5,055 nt of DNA from JAGDYD01 sp046536675 (GTDB taxonomy: Archaea; Micrarchaeota; Micrarchaeia; Micrarchaeales; CABMGC01), in the NCBI GenBank assembly GCA_046536675.1, contig JAWDMK010000036.1, forward strand, positions 1 to 5,055. Reading direction: 5' to 3'. Of the stretch, positions 5,030 to 5,055 are shown piece by piece. The number at the start of each line of letters is the position of its first letter. Within the stretch, counting starts at the first letter, position 1. A program made the position numbers and the translations under genes. Under the pieces are notes generated by a model that was given only the letters and a program-made list of their open reading frames with translations, was not told where the DNA came from and did no database searches.

Positions 5030-5055
5030 TGCGGGGGGTGAGATTTGAACTCACG
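5030..5055 (-). tRNA. 3' end of a tRNA, probably tRNA-Leu (cut by the right edge)
   Basis: On the minus strand the T-arm is canonical: GTGAG, loop TTCAAAT, CTCAC. It is followed by the 3' acceptor strand CCCCCGC (5037-5031) and A73 (5030). No CCA is encoded. The anticodon lies outside the window, so identity is not visible. Leu is inferred from the acceptor end (implying GCGGGGG at the 5' side), from A73, and from the known archaeal arrangement of tRNA-Leu directly upstream of eL18. Confidence 0.85.

Overview
The window is a compact, AT-rich stretch of an archaeal genome. The evidence is archaeal-type: MCM helicase, Rpb10/RpoN, eL18, archaeal forms of uS2, uS9 and uL13, GGTG-type Shine-Dalgarno sites, no encoded CCA on either tRNA, and a pilin-like protein with a class III (QXXX[DE]) signal. 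The very short spacers, the two-domain MetRS and the pilin type fit a small-genome DPANN lineage. Micrarchaeota-like is my best guess, and it is an inference without a database search.

Left part (1-497): the 5' end of a replicative helicase gene (mcm), not closed within the window, reads leftward off the edge. It shares a 108-bp AT-rich divergent promoter region with metG, which reads rightward (498-2165). metG meets a leftward operon tail to tail, and the two stop codons overlap.

Right part (5055 down to 2162, all on the minus strand): 3' end of a tRNA (probably Leu), eL18, uL13, uS9, RpoN, a second tRNA-like gene, uS2, and a pilin-like secreted protein. This is the classic archaeal 'S9 operon' (tRNA-Leu, L18e, L13, S9, RpoN ... 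S2). Here rpoK and enolase, often found between rpoN and rps2, are absent. A tRNA-like gene sits there, and a surface-protein gene is attached directly to the end of rps2.

The most unusual element is the tRNA-like gene at 3334-3432. It has sound acceptor, anticodon and T stems, but 32 nt where a 7-nt T-loop should be, an apparent AGG (Pro) anticodon with A34, and G73. Either it carries an unusual T-loop intron (or two), or it is a degenerate or repurposed tRNA-like RNA in front of rps2. Other oddities are a MetRS whose second zinc knuckle has lost one Cys (CNVD), a 40-residue basic extension on uS9, and two ribosomal protein genes that start 12-17 nt after a tRNA 3' end.
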